Shown in pieces: positions 1 to 8,507 of a DNA stretch of 54,158 bases. Positions within the stretch are counted from its first letter, which is position 1. Each line of letters starts with the position of its first letter. A program made the position numbers and the translations under genes. This stretch comes from Gemmataceae bacterium (GTDB taxonomy: Bacteria; Planctomycetota; Planctomycetia; Gemmatales; Gemmataceae). Location of the stretch: positions 1 to 54,158 of the forward strand of contig SHZZ01000023.1 of NCBI GenBank assembly GCA_009692005.1, in the 5' to 3' direction. The notes below the pieces were generated by a model. That model was not told the DNA's origin. It made no database searches and saw nothing but the letters and a program-made list of their open reading frames with translations.

Positions 1-272
1 ATTTCACCGGCGTTTTTTAATGAAGCCAGGGCGTGGGCCTCATTGCCATCCACCTGGATTTGCAATTCCACCGCGCTTTCAATAATCGACTTTTGCTCCT
101 GGGTGATCGCTTTCTGTTCCACCAGGATGTTGGCCAGGGGCTGGGTTTTATTGAGCAGCCATTCGCTGAAGGCGCGGGTGATTTTTTCCCGGGTCAGGAG
201 GCCAAGGGTCAGGCCGAGGCCGGCGAAGAGGAGGTTGCGTTCGGGCGAGGGCGGATGCGCTTGGACAGGCAT
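1..272 (-). CDS. Serine/threonine protein kinase, N-terminal part (runs off window)
   Basis: Reading leftward from ATG at 272, the frame stays open to the window edge and gives about 90 residues beginning MPVQAHPPSPERNLLFAGLG. The body (LTREKITRAFSEWLL, then LANILVEQKAITQEQ) matches the helical N-terminal segment that precedes the kinase domain in many planctomycete Ser/Thr kinases, where it reads roughly 'NLLFG..ALQ..F...L..A...W...K...LG.ILVEQGAL'. The start is supported by AAGGAGA about 11 bases upstream. A second ATG at 277 is in another frame. The kinase domain itself would lie outside the window, so the kinase assignment rests on this family resemblance only. Confidence 0.65.
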   Translation of the reverse strand, partial: MPVQAHPPSPERNLLFAGLGLTLGLLTREKITRAFSEWLLNKTQPLANILVEQKAITQEQKSIIESAVELQIQVDGNEAHALASLKNAGE

Positions 273-380
273 GGCATGGGTCTCCTTAAGAGAGATAAAG
301 GTCCAGTTAATTTAATGTCTGAAATATAGAAGTGCAAAGACAATTTCGCGAGTGGCTACGGACGGTCCGGAGGGCGCAAC

Positions 381-410
381 GGGTTTTGTTCTTCGCTGGG
401 ATCGCCGCGC
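381..410 (-). repeat. Dispersed intergenic repeat, copy A
   Basis: The reverse complement reads GCGCGGCGATCCCAGCGAAG followed by AACAAAACCC. It matches 8352-8380 on the plus strand except for one substitution and one extra A. Both copies sit between genes beside other palindromes. Confidence 0.6.
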
Positions 411-561
411 AGAGAGCGTGGCCAATCAATCTGCCAGGCCGGGGCCTGGGAAAAGCCGCGTCCGCCTTTTTCCTCCCTCTCCACGCGGCCAAGCAGTGGG
501 GGAGAGGGATTGAGGGTGAGGGGAACAAAAAAAGAAACCCGTCGCGTGGTTTGTTCTTTCC

Positions 562-602
562 AAAACCCAGGGCGGCGGCCTTTCGGCCTTGCCCCGGGTT
601 TT
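562..602. repeat. Long imperfect stem-loop
   Basis: Outer arms AAAACCC (562-568) and GGGTTTT (596-602) enclose GGGC/GCCC and GGCC-TTTC-GGCC pairings, giving one long hairpin that ends in a T run on either strand. It could act as a bidirectional terminator between the flanking genes, or be part of the repeat family in this gap. Confidence 0.45.
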
Positions 603-672
603 GAGATCGGGCCCCTTTGGGGCCCATTCATATGGTCCCCTTTTTTATGGCGTTCCCAGGAAAAGGAAAAAG

Positions 673-762
673 CCGAGCCCGGAGCACCCTCACGGGTGCA
701 AGGGTGAGCGACGGGTTTTCATGTTTTTAAAACGCAACCCGTCGGTTACCCTCCGGGCTCGG
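673..762. repeat. Nested inverted-repeat element (cruciform-like)
   Basis: Perfect 12-base outer arms CCGAGCCCGGAG (673-684) and CTCCGGGCTCGG (751-762) enclose two further hairpins: CACCCT/AGGGTG (685-690 with 701-706) and CGACGGGTT/AACCCGTCG (709-717 with 736-744). Folded, it would be a three-way junction. No open reading frame fits it. Confidence 0.6.
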
Positions 763-836
763 ATGATTTGACGGGCCCGGCTCTTCCCAAGGGAAGAGGA
801 ATAAAAGGGCTCCCGCACTGCGGGGGGAATACCAAT

Positions 837-1010
837 CTACTTTGCTACTTTGGCAGGAGCCTTCTTTTTGGAAACCAGCGGGGCTTTTTTCACCACCTTC
901 ATCTTTCTCGGGGGGACCCCCAGGTTAGTCTGATAGGGTTTCTTCAACTTCGCCTTGCGAATCTTGGTGCGCTTTTTCCAGGCGGTCGTGTGGGGTCTCA
1001 AGTGCGCCAT
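837..1010 (-). CDS. Small, very basic protein (57 aa), function unknown
   Basis: A complete 58-codon frame starts at ATG 1010 and ends at TAG 837-839. GAGGAG lies about 8 bases upstream of the start, which is strong for this window. The product begins MAHLRPHTTAWKKRTKIRKA and ends in a Lys/Ala/Pro-rich tail (KKKAPAKVAK). It has about twenty Lys/Arg residues and a single Asp/Glu-free composition, with no signal peptide or membrane segment. The composition suggests nucleic-acid or ribosome binding, similar in character to histone-like tails or small ribosomal proteins, but I recognise no family. It stands alone, divergent from the sulfatase gene at 1146. Confidence 0.72.
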   Translation of the reverse strand: MAHLRPHTTAWKKRTKIRKAKLKKPYQTNLGVPPRKMKVVKKAPLVSKKKAPAKVAK

Positions 1011-1145
1011 AGCAATACTCCTCTTGGGGACTCGGCCCCTGGATTTCTCGAACAGCCGTTGTTGAGAAGATTTTTATAGCAATTTTCACTGCAACGGTTA
1101 AGACGGGATGGGGTTTTGCCCGCAAAAAAGAAAGGTAGAAACGCC

Positions 1146-2537
1146 ATGAATCTGGCTCTCCTGGGAATTCTCGCCAGCAGCTTCGCCCCCGGGGAGGCGC
1201 CCCCCCGGCCCAATGTCCTTTTCATCATCTCCGATGATTTGAATTGCGATTTGAATTGCTACGGCGCCACCTGGGTCAAGTCGCCCAACCTCGACCGCCT
1301 GGCGGCCAGCGGCGTGCGCTTCAACCACGCCTATGTGCAATACCCCGTCTGCAACCCCAGCCGCACTTCCTTTCTCACCGGCTTGCGCCCGGAAAAGACG
1401 CGCATATTAGGCAACAACATTCACTTCCGCAAAAATCTCCCCGAAGTCAAAACCCTGCCGCAATGGTTCCGCGAGCATGGCTATTACACCGCCTCGCTGG
1501 GAAAAGTCTTTCATCGCGGCCTGTCGCCGGAGGAACTCCGCCCCGACATGGACGACCCGCCTTCCTGGGATCACCGATTTTACGGCCAAGCGACCGAGGC
1601 GGGGAAAACTGGCGAGAGAAGAAACATGTCCGGGGGGAAGCTTCCCTGGTGCAACTGGCTTGCCGCCGACTGCGATGACGAAGGGTTGCAAGACGGGCAA
1701 ACGACGAAGGAAGCGATCCGCCTGATGGAAGCCGGGAAAGACAAGCCGTGGTTCATCGCCATAGGCTTCTACCGGCCGCACGACCCGTTTCATTCCCCGA
1801 AAAAATACTTTGATCTCTACCCGGTGGAAAAGATGAAGCTGCCGCCCGGTTTTCCCGCGGGCGGGCTGCCCAATGCCTTCACTCTTCCAGGCGGGGCGTT
1901 CAAGTCCCCATTCGACAGCTTCACCGAGGATGACAAGCGGGAGTTTTTACGCGCCTACTACGCCGGCCTCACTTACATGGACGCGCAAGTGGGAAAACTG
2001 CTCGACTCCCTGCATCGGTTGCGGCTGGAGCAGAACACGGTGGTGGTGTTCTTGGGCGATCACGGCTATGAACTGGGAGTGCGCAACTGGTGGAACAAGA
2101 ACACGCTATTTGAAAAATCGTGCCGGGTTCCTTTTCTCGTGCGCTGGCCCGGAGCCAAGGGTAACGGCAAAACCACTCAGGGGATCGTGGAAGCGATCGA
2201 TATCTATCCCACCCTTTGCGAATTGGCCAAGGTGGGCGCGCCTTCAGGGCTTCAGGGGGAAAGTTTCGCCCGGCTGTTAGACGATCCGGCGAAACTGGGG
2301 AAGGAGACCGCCTTCACCACAGTGGAACGGGGCGGGGCCCGCGGGTTGTCCCTGCGCACCGTGCGCTACCGCTACACGGAGTGGAAAGGAAAAGAGACGG
2401 CGGCAGAGCTTTACGACCACAACAGCGATGCCGGGGAAGTGAAAAACCTGGCCGGCGATCCGGCCTTGAAGGAGATTCAATTGAAATTGGCCTTGAGGCT
2501 GGAACAATTCCGCCAACAGAACGAGGTGAAACCATGA
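1146..2537 (+). CDS. Sulfatase, iduronate-2-sulfatase-like
   Basis: An exported type I sulfatase of about 463 residues that should cleave sulfate esters, probably from polysaccharides. The signal peptide is [18 protein letters not shown]. Next come the metal-binding start [12 protein letters not shown] and the FGly motif C-N-P-S-R with Cys69, the residue matured to formylglycine. Later motifs [22 protein letters not shown] and an [16 protein letters not shown] tail are typical of the iduronate-2-sulfatase/choline-sulfatase branch. I chose ATG 1146 because it begins the signal peptide; the frame extends to TTG 1116, which would add ten basic residues. The stop overlaps the next sulfatase start by four bases (ATGA), so the two are translationally coupled. 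The substrate cannot be read from the sequence. Confidence 0.88.
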   Translation: MNLALLGILASSFAPGEAPPRPNVLFIISDDLNCDLNCYGATWVKSPNLDRLAASGVRFNHAYVQYPVCNPSRTSFLTGLRPEKTRILGNNIHFRKNLPEVKTLPQWFREHGYYTASLGKVFHRGLSPEELRPDMDDPPSWDHRFYGQATEAGKTGERRNMSGGKLPWCNWLAADCDDEGLQDGQTTKEAIRLMEAGKDKPWFIAIGFYRPHDPFHSPKKYFDLYPVEKMKLPPGFPAGGLPNAFTLPGGAFKSPFDSFTEDDKREFLRAYYAGLTYMDAQVGKLLDSLHRLRLEQNTVVVFLGDHGYELGVRNWWNKNTLFEKSCRVPFLVRWPGAKGNGKTTQGIVEAIDIYPTLCELAKVGAPSGLQGESFARLLDDPAKLGKETAFTTVERGGARGLSLRTVRYRYTEWKGKETAAELYDHNSDAGEVKNLAGDPALKEIQLKLALRLEQFRQQNEVKP

Positions 2538-3922
2538 AGAACTGGGCTTGGGTAATGGTGGCACTTTTGGCCTGCGGACAGTCGGCGCTGGGGCAAAAAG
2601 AACCGCAGCCTAATATTGTTCTCTTCCTCGCTGACGACCTCGGCTGGGGCGACCTCGCCTGCTATGGCCACCCTCTCATGAAAACGCCAAACCTGGATGC
2701 CTTCGCCAAGCAGGGCGTCCGCTTCACTCAAAGTTACTCGGCCAGCGCCGTCTGCTCCCCTTCGCGCTCGGCCATCCTGACTGGCCGCACTCCCTATCGC
2801 AACGGCGTCTTCACCTGGATACCTGAAAAACAGGAGATCCACCTGAGGAAGACCGAGATGGCTCTGCCGAAACTACTGCGAGAGGCCGGGTACACCACTT
2901 GCCATGTGGGCAAATGGCACCTCAACAGCCATTTCAACCAGCCGACTCAGCCGCAGCCAAACGATCATGGCTACGACCATTGGCTGGCGACGCAGAACAA
3001 CGCCGCCCCCAGCCATGCATTTCCCACGAACTTTGTGCGCAATGGCGTCCTCGCCGGCAAAGCGGACGATTATTCCGCCCCTTTTATTGTGAAGGAAGCT
3101 GCCTCTTGGCTGGCAAACAAGCGCGACAAGAATAAACCCTTCTTCCTTGCCGTTTGGAGCCATGAGCCGCATTATCCCATCGCCGCTGCAGAGAAATTCA
3201 AAGCCCTTTATCCGGGCCTGACCGACAAGGTGCAGTTGGAGCATCACGGCTGCGTCAGCCAGATGGATTTCGCCTTCGGGCAGTTGATGAAGACGCTGGA
3301 GGATATGAAGCTGGCGGAGAACACGGTGGTGTATTTCACCTCGGACAATGGTCCGGAAGGTGACGGTGTGACCACCCCAGGTCGCGGATCAACCGGTGGG
3401 CTGCGTGGTAGGAAGCGGGCGGTGTATGAAGGTGGCATCCGCGTGCCGGGCTTGCTCCGCTGGCCGGGGAAGGTGGAAGCGGGCGGCGTTTGCCATATCC
3501 CGGTCATTGGCTCGGACCTCTTCACCACCCTGTGCCAGGTCGGCGGGGCGAAAATCCCTTCCGACCGAGTCATTGATGGCGGCAACCTTTTGCCAGCAGT
3601 GAAGGGGGAAAAGGTGGAAAGGCAGCGGCCGCTGTACTGGCGCTGCGACATCGCACCTGGGCAGATGAAAATCGCCATGCGCATCGACGATTGGAAAATC
3701 GTGGCCAACGAGGCGCTCAACCGGTTTGAGCTTTACAACCTGGCGACGGATGAAAAGGAAACCACCGACCTGGCCTTGCAGGAGACAAAGGAATTCGCCC
3801 GCATGAAGGAATCGTTGCTGCGTTTGAACCGGGAGATCGAAAGCGAGGGCCCAAATTGGTGGAAGAATTACCCGCCCAATGGCGCTAACAAGGGAAAGGC
3901 CCAGGGAAAAAAGAAGGAATAA
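2534..3922 (+). CDS. Sulfatase, arylsulfatase-like
   Basis: A second exported sulfatase (462 aa). The signal peptide is [20 protein letters not shown], followed by [20 protein letters not shown] (metal ligands) and the FGly site C-S-P-S-R with Cys74. GKWHLNSHF, a conserved Lys/His pair, and TSDNGPEGD also fit arylsulfatase A-type enzymes. The start is set by the ATGA overlap with the upstream sulfatase and by the signal peptide; the frame itself is open much further upstream. The C-terminus ends in a lysine/glycine-rich tail ([10 protein letters not shown]), as does the sulfatase at 6915. The next gene follows after three bases, so 1146-5041 is one operon. Confidence 0.9.
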   Translation: MKNWAWVMVALLACGQSALGQKEPQPNIVLFLADDLGWGDLACYGHPLMKTPNLDAFAKQGVRFTQSYSASAVCSPSRSAILTGRTPYRNGVFTWIPEKQEIHLRKTEMALPKLLREAGYTTCHVGKWHLNSHFNQPTQPQPNDHGYDHWLATQNNAAPSHAFPTNFVRNGVLAGKADDYSAPFIVKEAASWLANKRDKNKPFFLAVWSHEPHYPIAAAEKFKALYPGLTDKVQLEHHGCVSQMDFAFGQLMKTLEDMKLAENTVVYFTSDNGPEGDGVTTPGRGSTGGLRGRKRAVYEGGIRVPGLLRWPGKVEAGGVCHIPVIGSDLFTTLCQVGGAKIPSDRVIDGGNLLPAVKGEKVERQRPLYWRCDIAPGQMKIAMRIDDWKIVANEALNRFELYNLATDEKETTDLALQETKEFARMKESLLRLNREIESEGPNWWKNYPPNGANKGKAQGKKKE

Positions 3923-3925
3923 GAA

Positions 3926-5041
3926 ATGCTCAGGCTGGCTGGTTGGATCTTGATTTACCTCCTGGGCTTGCAGTCCGTGGCAAATGCTGATGAGAAACTG
4001 TTGAAAAACCCGCAACCTTTAAAGATGACTCAGGCGCAAGGGTCGGCGTTCGCCCGACTGGCGCTGAAGGGCATTGCCACGGAGTTTCCGAACAAGCCGG
4101 GAAATGTCCTGGCCGGGCCAAAAGATGTTCTCAGCCCCAGGCAGCTTTACCCTGCGTTTTATGGCTGTTTCGATTGGCACTCCGCGGTGCATGGCCATTG
4201 GATGCTGGTGCGTTTGCTCAAGCAGTTTCCCCAACTGCCGGAGGCGGGGGAAATACGCGCCGCCCTGGCAGCTAACCTGACCGCCAAAAACCTGCTCGCC
4301 GAAGCCGCCTTCTTCAAACGCCCCGACAGCAAGTCGTTCGAACGACCCTACGGCTGGTCATGGCTGTTGAAACTTGCCATGGAGCTGGGCGATTGGGACG
4401 ATGCGCAAGGGAAACAGTGGCGGGCCAATTTGAATCCCCTGGTGGAAGTCATCACGGCCAGGTATGTGGAATTTTTCCCAAAGCAGACCTATCCGATCCG
4501 CTCCGGCGTGCACTCCAACACCGCCTTTGGACTGACTTTTGCCCTGGACTTCGCCCGCCAGGAAAAACAGCAAAAGCTGGAACAGTTGCTGGTGGAAACC
4601 GCCCGGAGATATTATTTGAAAGACCGCGACATACCCGCAAAGTGGGAACCGGATGGCGCCGATTTTTTCTCCCCAAGTTTGATGGAAGCCGACCTGATGC
4701 GCAAGGTTCTCTCCAGTAAGGAATATCCCTCGTGGCTGGAGAATTTTTATCCCAAGCTCGCCCAGGGTGAACCAGCTGCTCTTATGCAACCCGCAACGGT
4801 GACCGACCGCGGCGATCCGCAGATCGTTCACCTGGATGGATTGAACCTCAGCCGGGCCTGGTGCATGAGAAACCTGGCGAGGGCGCTGACCAAGGAACAT
4901 CCGGCGCGGCAGGGGTTGATTCAGGCAGCAGAGCGGCACCTGCAGGCGGGGGTGGCCCATGTATCCAGCGGAGATTACGCCGGGGAACACTGGCTGGCCT
5001 CTTTTGCCGTGCTGATGTACTCCACCCCCGCGCCGGAGTAG
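3926..5041 (+). CDS. DUF2891 family exported protein
   Basis: This 371-residue protein begins with a signal peptide (MLRLAGWILIYLLGLQSVANA). It contains the hallmark of the DUF2891 family, LYPAFYGCFDWHSAVHGHWM (about residues 73-92), and further family blocks (RPYGWSWLLKLAMEL, SGVHSNTAFGL). The family has no firmly assigned reaction. Its helical, Trp/His-rich character resembles alpha/alpha-toroid sugar-processing proteins, and its place three bases after two sulfatases suggests work on the same exported glycan substrate; both points are inference. It ends convergently with the gene at 5081-6799. Confidence 0.85.
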   Translation: MLRLAGWILIYLLGLQSVANADEKLLKNPQPLKMTQAQGSAFARLALKGIATEFPNKPGNVLAGPKDVLSPRQLYPAFYGCFDWHSAVHGHWMLVRLLKQFPQLPEAGEIRAALAANLTAKNLLAEAAFFKRPDSKSFERPYGWSWLLKLAMELGDWDDAQGKQWRANLNPLVEVITARYVEFFPKQTYPIRSGVHSNTAFGLTFALDFARQEKQQKLEQLLVETARRYYLKDRDIPAKWEPDGADFFSPSLMEADLMRKVLSSKEYPSWLENFYPKLAQGEPAALMQPATVTDRGDPQIVHLDGLNLSRAWCMRNLARALTKEHPARQGLIQAAERHLQAGVAHVSSGDYAGEHWLASFAVLMYSTPAPE

Positions 5042-5080
5042 AGCCCCTCCACACCCGTCGCCCACGGAAAGAGGGTTTTT

Positions 5081-6799
5081 CTAAAGTCTGGGCACAGCGG
5101 GCTTGATTGGAGCAAGGAAATTCAACGCTCCCTTGGTCTTCACCTTTCTTTGATAAAGGGAATCGCCACAGGTGACATAAAGAATGTCGAAGTCCTTGCC
5201 GCCAAAGGTCAGGTTGGAACATTTGCCATTAGGCGTTGGGATAATGCAATTAACCCTGCCGGCCTGGTCGCACACCTGAAGTCCCAAGCGGGTGGCAACA
5301 TAAAGGCGGCCATCGCAATCAACGCGCAGTCCGTCGGCGCCGGAGTCATCGGCGTTATCCGAGACATGCAGGTGAAAATACTTTTGCTTGTGGGCCAGCG
5401 ACCCGTCCTTTTTAACCTGGTAGCTGTAAACCCAATGGCTGCGGCTGTCGGCGACATAAAGCAGCGACTGATCGGGAGAAAGGCAGATGCCGTTGGAAAA
5501 CTTGAGGCCGGTATCAACCACCTTCTTTTCCCCCTTGGATATTAACCAGACCTTGCTAGGTTCCTTTCCATCCCAGCCGGGATTGGTAACATACGCGGAT
5601 CCATCGTGACGCACCACGATGTCGTTGCCGCGAAACCCTTCCGCCACCACCACGGGCACGCCCTTTTCATAGGCCAGGATCTGGCTGGCGCCTCCGGCCA
5701 CGGCGTAAAGCCTGCCATCGGGCCCAAAGGCCTGCCCATCGCCGCGCTTGGACTCAGCAATTGCCAATTCGACACCGCCATCGGCCAAGACTTTGTAAGT
5801 CTTCTCGGCCGGCACATCGTTGAAATAGACTTCCCCCTGGGCATTGACACAGGGCCCTTCCGTCGATTTGAACCCGCTTTTCACTAATTTCCAGTTCTCA
5901 CCCGGAAGGAGAATATCTTGAAGCTGGGGCGAGCCCTGGCCTTTTTTCACGGGCGCGGGGTAGTCCCGCCACAGCCATTTCATCGCCTCGGGAAAGATTT
6001 CGCTGGCGTGCTTGCCGTTGTGCCCGCCGTCGCCCCAGGAATGCGCCACCTCGTAACCCATGAAAGTCAGAGAGCGCTCCATGGCCTGGTTGGCGATCCA
6101 CCAGTCGCCTCCGTAAATGTTGAGATCGTTGGCGCCGTCCTCGAGGAAAACGCGCAGGGCTTTGGGTTCGAATTTACGAACAAGAGTGGAATAATTATGT
6201 CCCCCACGCAGGCCGACATAGGTGCCGATGGCGCTGAAAACGCGAGAGAAGGCGTCGGGTCGCTCCCAGGCGGCGGTGAAAGCGCAGATGGCGCCTGAAG
6301 AGGCCCCGCCAATGCAGCGATCGTTGCCGTCTTGAGATAATCGGATGGCCCGGCCATTGGTGGCTTTCTGTTTTTCCACCTCGGGTAGAAGTTCCTCCAG
6401 GAGGAACCGAGCGTAGGCATCGCCGAGGCCGTCGTATTCAAAACTGCGGTTGAAACGGTCGAGTGATGAGGAATCCTGGGCCTTGACCCTGCCATGCATG
6501 ACAAAGACGCCGATGGTGATCGGCATCTGTTTTTCCTGAATAAGCTTGTCGAAAACGGCCGGTGCGTTGTACTGAAGTCCATCCTGGTTGACATAGACGC
6601 AGGCGGGCTTGGCCGGGTCGTATTGCGCCGGAATATACACCCAGTAATCCCGCGTGGTGCCGGGAAAGATTTTGCTTTTTTCGAAAGTGAACTTGAGGAC
6701 TTCGCTCTTGGGCGGCGCGGTTTTTCCCGCGGGGTTTTGCGAAAAGACCAGGGTGGAAGCGAGCAACAGGCAGAAAAAACCGAAGCAGCGCGGCATCAT
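5081..6799 (-). CDS. Exported esterase / SMP-30 gluconolactonase fusion
   Basis: A 572-residue two-domain secreted protein. After a signal peptide (MMPRCFGFFCLLLASTLVFS) comes an alpha/beta-hydrolase of the esterase D/enterochelin-esterase type (about residues 30-275) with YWVYIPAQYDP and nucleophile elbow GGASSGAICA. A six-bladed SMP-30/gluconolactonase-like propeller (about 285-570) follows, with DGGVELAIAES, GPDGRLYAVA, FSNGICLSPDQSLLYVADS and GADGLRVDCDGRLYVAT. The start is the first of two tandem ATGs (6799), preceded by GGGAAAG; the frame extends to 6853 without a signal peptide in register. It is divergent from the sulfatase at 6915. It probably hydrolyses sugar esters or lactones released outside the cytoplasm. 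Confidence 0.82.
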   Translation of the reverse strand: MMPRCFGFFCLLLASTLVFSQNPAGKTAPPKSEVLKFTFEKSKIFPGTTRDYWVYIPAQYDPAKPACVYVNQDGLQYNAPAVFDKLIQEKQMPITIGVFVMHGRVKAQDSSSLDRFNRSFEYDGLGDAYARFLLEELLPEVEKQKATNGRAIRLSQDGNDRCIGGASSGAICAFTAAWERPDAFSRVFSAIGTYVGLRGGHNYSTLVRKFEPKALRVFLEDGANDLNIYGGDWWIANQAMERSLTFMGYEVAHSWGDGGHNGKHASEIFPEAMKWLWRDYPAPVKKGQGSPQLQDILLPGENWKLVKSGFKSTEGPCVNAQGEVYFNDVPAEKTYKVLADGGVELAIAESKRGDGQAFGPDGRLYAVAGGASQILAYEKGVPVVVAEGFRGNDIVVRHDGSAYVTNPGWDGKEPSKVWLISKGEKKVVDTGLKFSNGICLSPDQSLLYVADSRSHWVYSYQVKKDGSLAHKQKYFHLHVSDNADDSGADGLRVDCDGRLYVATRLGLQVCDQAGRVNCIIPTPNGKCSNLTFGGKDFDILYVTCGDSLYQRKVKTKGALNFLAPIKPAVPRL

Positions 6800-6914
6800 G
6801 ATCTTTCCCTTTAACAATAATCCAGAGTGGCAGTTCACAATCCTCATCGGCAAGGATACTATCAGGTAGTTGCACGGCTCTGGAAAAAATTATTTTCTTG
6901 AAACGAGGCCAGAC

Positions 6915-8237
6915 ATGAATCGTCAGGTTGGTTTTTTGCTGGCAACCCTGGGGTTGTTTTCAGCGAGCCCCGCGCCAGCCGAGCAGGCTCGCCCAAACAT
7001 CCTTCTCATCATGGCTGATGACCAGGGATATGAATGCCTCGGGGCCAATGGCAGCGCCTCTTATAAAACCCCGCGGTTGGATGCATTGGCCGCCCAGGGC
7101 GCCCGCTTCGAGCATTGCTACGCCCAGCCGCTATGCACGCCGACTCGCGTTCAGCTCATGACAGGGCTTTACAACAAGCGCAACTACATTGAGTTTGGCC
7201 TGCTCGACCCCAAGGCCACAACCTTTGCCCAGGTTTTTCAAAAGGCGGGTTATCAAACCTGCGTAGCGGGGAAATGGCAGTTGCAAGGCGGCTTCCAGGG
7301 ACCGAACCATTTTGGCTTCCATGAATATTGCCTGTGGCAGCTCACGCGCAGGCCGGCCCGCTACGCCAATCCGGGGTTGGAAATCAATGGCAAGGAAGTC
7401 AATTACTCCCAGGGAGAATTTGGCGAGGACCTTGTCAGCGATTATCTCTGCGCCTTTTTTGAACGGAATCAAGACAAACCCTTTCTTGCTTATTATCCCA
7501 TGATGCTCACCCATGGCCCGTTTGTTCCCACGCCGGACAGCCCCGATTACGATCGCAAGGCGCGCACGGGGGTCAGCGAGGCCGGCAACCGCAAGCACTT
7601 CGCTTCCATGGTGGCCTATGGCGACAAGACCGTGGGGAAACTGGTGGACAAACTGGAGGCGCTGGGACTGCGCAAGCGCACTTTGATTCTTTACCTGGGC
7701 GACAACGGCACCGGCAAGGGAATAGTTTCCCGGATGGGAAACAAGGAAGTGGTTGGGGACAAAGGGGCGACGACCAACGGGGGCACGCATGTCTCGCTGA
7801 TTGCCAACCTGCCGGGACTGGTCAAGGCTGGCCAGGTGCGCCAGGATCTCGTGGACACAACCGACTTTTTCCCCACCCTGGTCGATTTTGCAGGGATTAA
7901 ACCCGCGGGCCTCAGCCTTGATGGCAGGTCGTTTCTGCCCCAGTTAAAAGGGGAGAAGGGCAATCCTCGCGAATGGACTTATTGCTGGTATTCCCGGAAC
8001 GGCGGCCCGACGGGGGTGGAGTTCGCACGCAACCAGCGATTTAAACTGTATGGGGATGGCAAGATGTTTGATTTAACCAAAGATGAGCTGGAAAAAGCGC
8101 CGCTCAACCTGGCGGGGTTGCAAGGGGAAGCCGTCGGGGTAAAAGAGTTGTTGGGCAAGGCGTTGGAAAAATACGCGACAGCCCGCCCAAAGGAACTGAA
8201 GCTCAAGGAGGAAAAGAAGGGGAAGAAAAAAGAGTAG
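6915..8237 (+). CDS. Sulfatase with CTPTR active-site motif
   Basis: An exported sulfatase of 440 residues: signal peptide MNRQVGFLLATLGLFSASPAPA, metal-binding PNILLIMADDQGYECLG, and FGly motif C-T-P-T-R with Cys74. This is the C-x-P-x-R core with Thr where the other two sulfatases here have Ser. GKWQLQGGF, HGPFVPTP and YLGDNGTGKG complete the active-site blocks. ATG 6915 is chosen for the signal peptide and a CGAGG about seven bases upstream; an upstream TTG would add fifteen unlikely residues. The C-terminus is strongly lysine-rich (KEEKKGKKKE). It appears monocistronic and shares a 115-base promoter region with the divergent esterase/SMP-30 gene. Confidence 0.88.
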   Translation: MNRQVGFLLATLGLFSASPAPAEQARPNILLIMADDQGYECLGANGSASYKTPRLDALAAQGARFEHCYAQPLCTPTRVQLMTGLYNKRNYIEFGLLDPKATTFAQVFQKAGYQTCVAGKWQLQGGFQGPNHFGFHEYCLWQLTRRPARYANPGLEINGKEVNYSQGEFGEDLVSDYLCAFFERNQDKPFLAYYPMMLTHGPFVPTPDSPDYDRKARTGVSEAGNRKHFASMVAYGDKTVGKLVDKLEALGLRKRTLILYLGDNGTGKGIVSRMGNKEVVGDKGATTNGGTHVSLIANLPGLVKAGQVRQDLVDTTDFFPTLVDFAGIKPAGLSLDGRSFLPQLKGEKGNPREWTYCWYSRNGGPTGVEFARNQRFKLYGDGKMFDLTKDELEKAPLNLAGLQGEAVGVKELLGKALEKYATARPKELKLKEEKKGKKKE

Positions 8238-8507
8238 TGAACAGCTATCACTTTTGTGGAGCCAGGCCACTCGGTAAATTCGACAAGCTCCCCTTTTTTC
8301 TCTTCCCCGGGAACGCCAGGCTCCAGCCTGGCAAAAAGAAGCCGCGCTGGAGCGCGGCGATCCCGGCGAAGAACAAACCCCTCCCCGAGGCCGCCAAGGC
8401 ATCCAAGCTTGCCGCGACATCCGAGACCGAAGGCCCCAAGGGGCCAAGCGTGAGCGGCGGGTGCAAACTATCCTTATTAACCTCAATCCCGCCTACCGGC
8501 ACAAAGA
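8238..8507. repeat. Intergenic dispersed-repeat region, copy B
   Basis: This gap lies between convergent genes and has no ORF with a ribosome binding site. It contains a 23-base segment (8304-8326, TCCCCGGGAACGCCAGGCTC + CAG) identical to 43577-43599; 8352-8380 matches 381-410 in reverse; and GGCCCCAAGGGGCC near 8434 forms a palindrome. A CCAGGCT/AGCCTGG inverted repeat overlaps the first segment. Confidence 0.6.

Larger units (their letters stand above)
273..836. other. Gene-free, palindrome-rich intergenic region
   Basis: No credible gene lies here: short open frames have no ribosome binding sites and read across palindromes. The stretch holds a run of inverted repeats: 434-449 (CCAGGCC-GG-GGCCTGG), 477-506 (CTCTCC...GGAGAG), 562-602 (AAAACCC...GGGTTTT with GGGC/GCCC and GGCC/GGCC pairs inside), 609-625 (GGGCCCC-TTT-GGGGCCC), 673-762 (nested) and 781-798 (CTCTTCCC/GGGAAGAG). 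Segments recur at 8304-8380, 43577-43599 and 46859-46889, so the region is best read as remnants of a dispersed non-coding repeat family. Confidence 0.6.

Noticed and set aside
768-1079. 103-codon plus-strand frame over the small basic protein gene
   Set aside because: It has no ribosome binding site and is antisense to the 57-residue basic protein, which has a strong one.
2216-2533. Upstream extension of the second sulfatase
   Set aside because: It lies inside the first sulfatase in another frame and precedes a clear signal peptide; the ATGA overlap gives the natural start.
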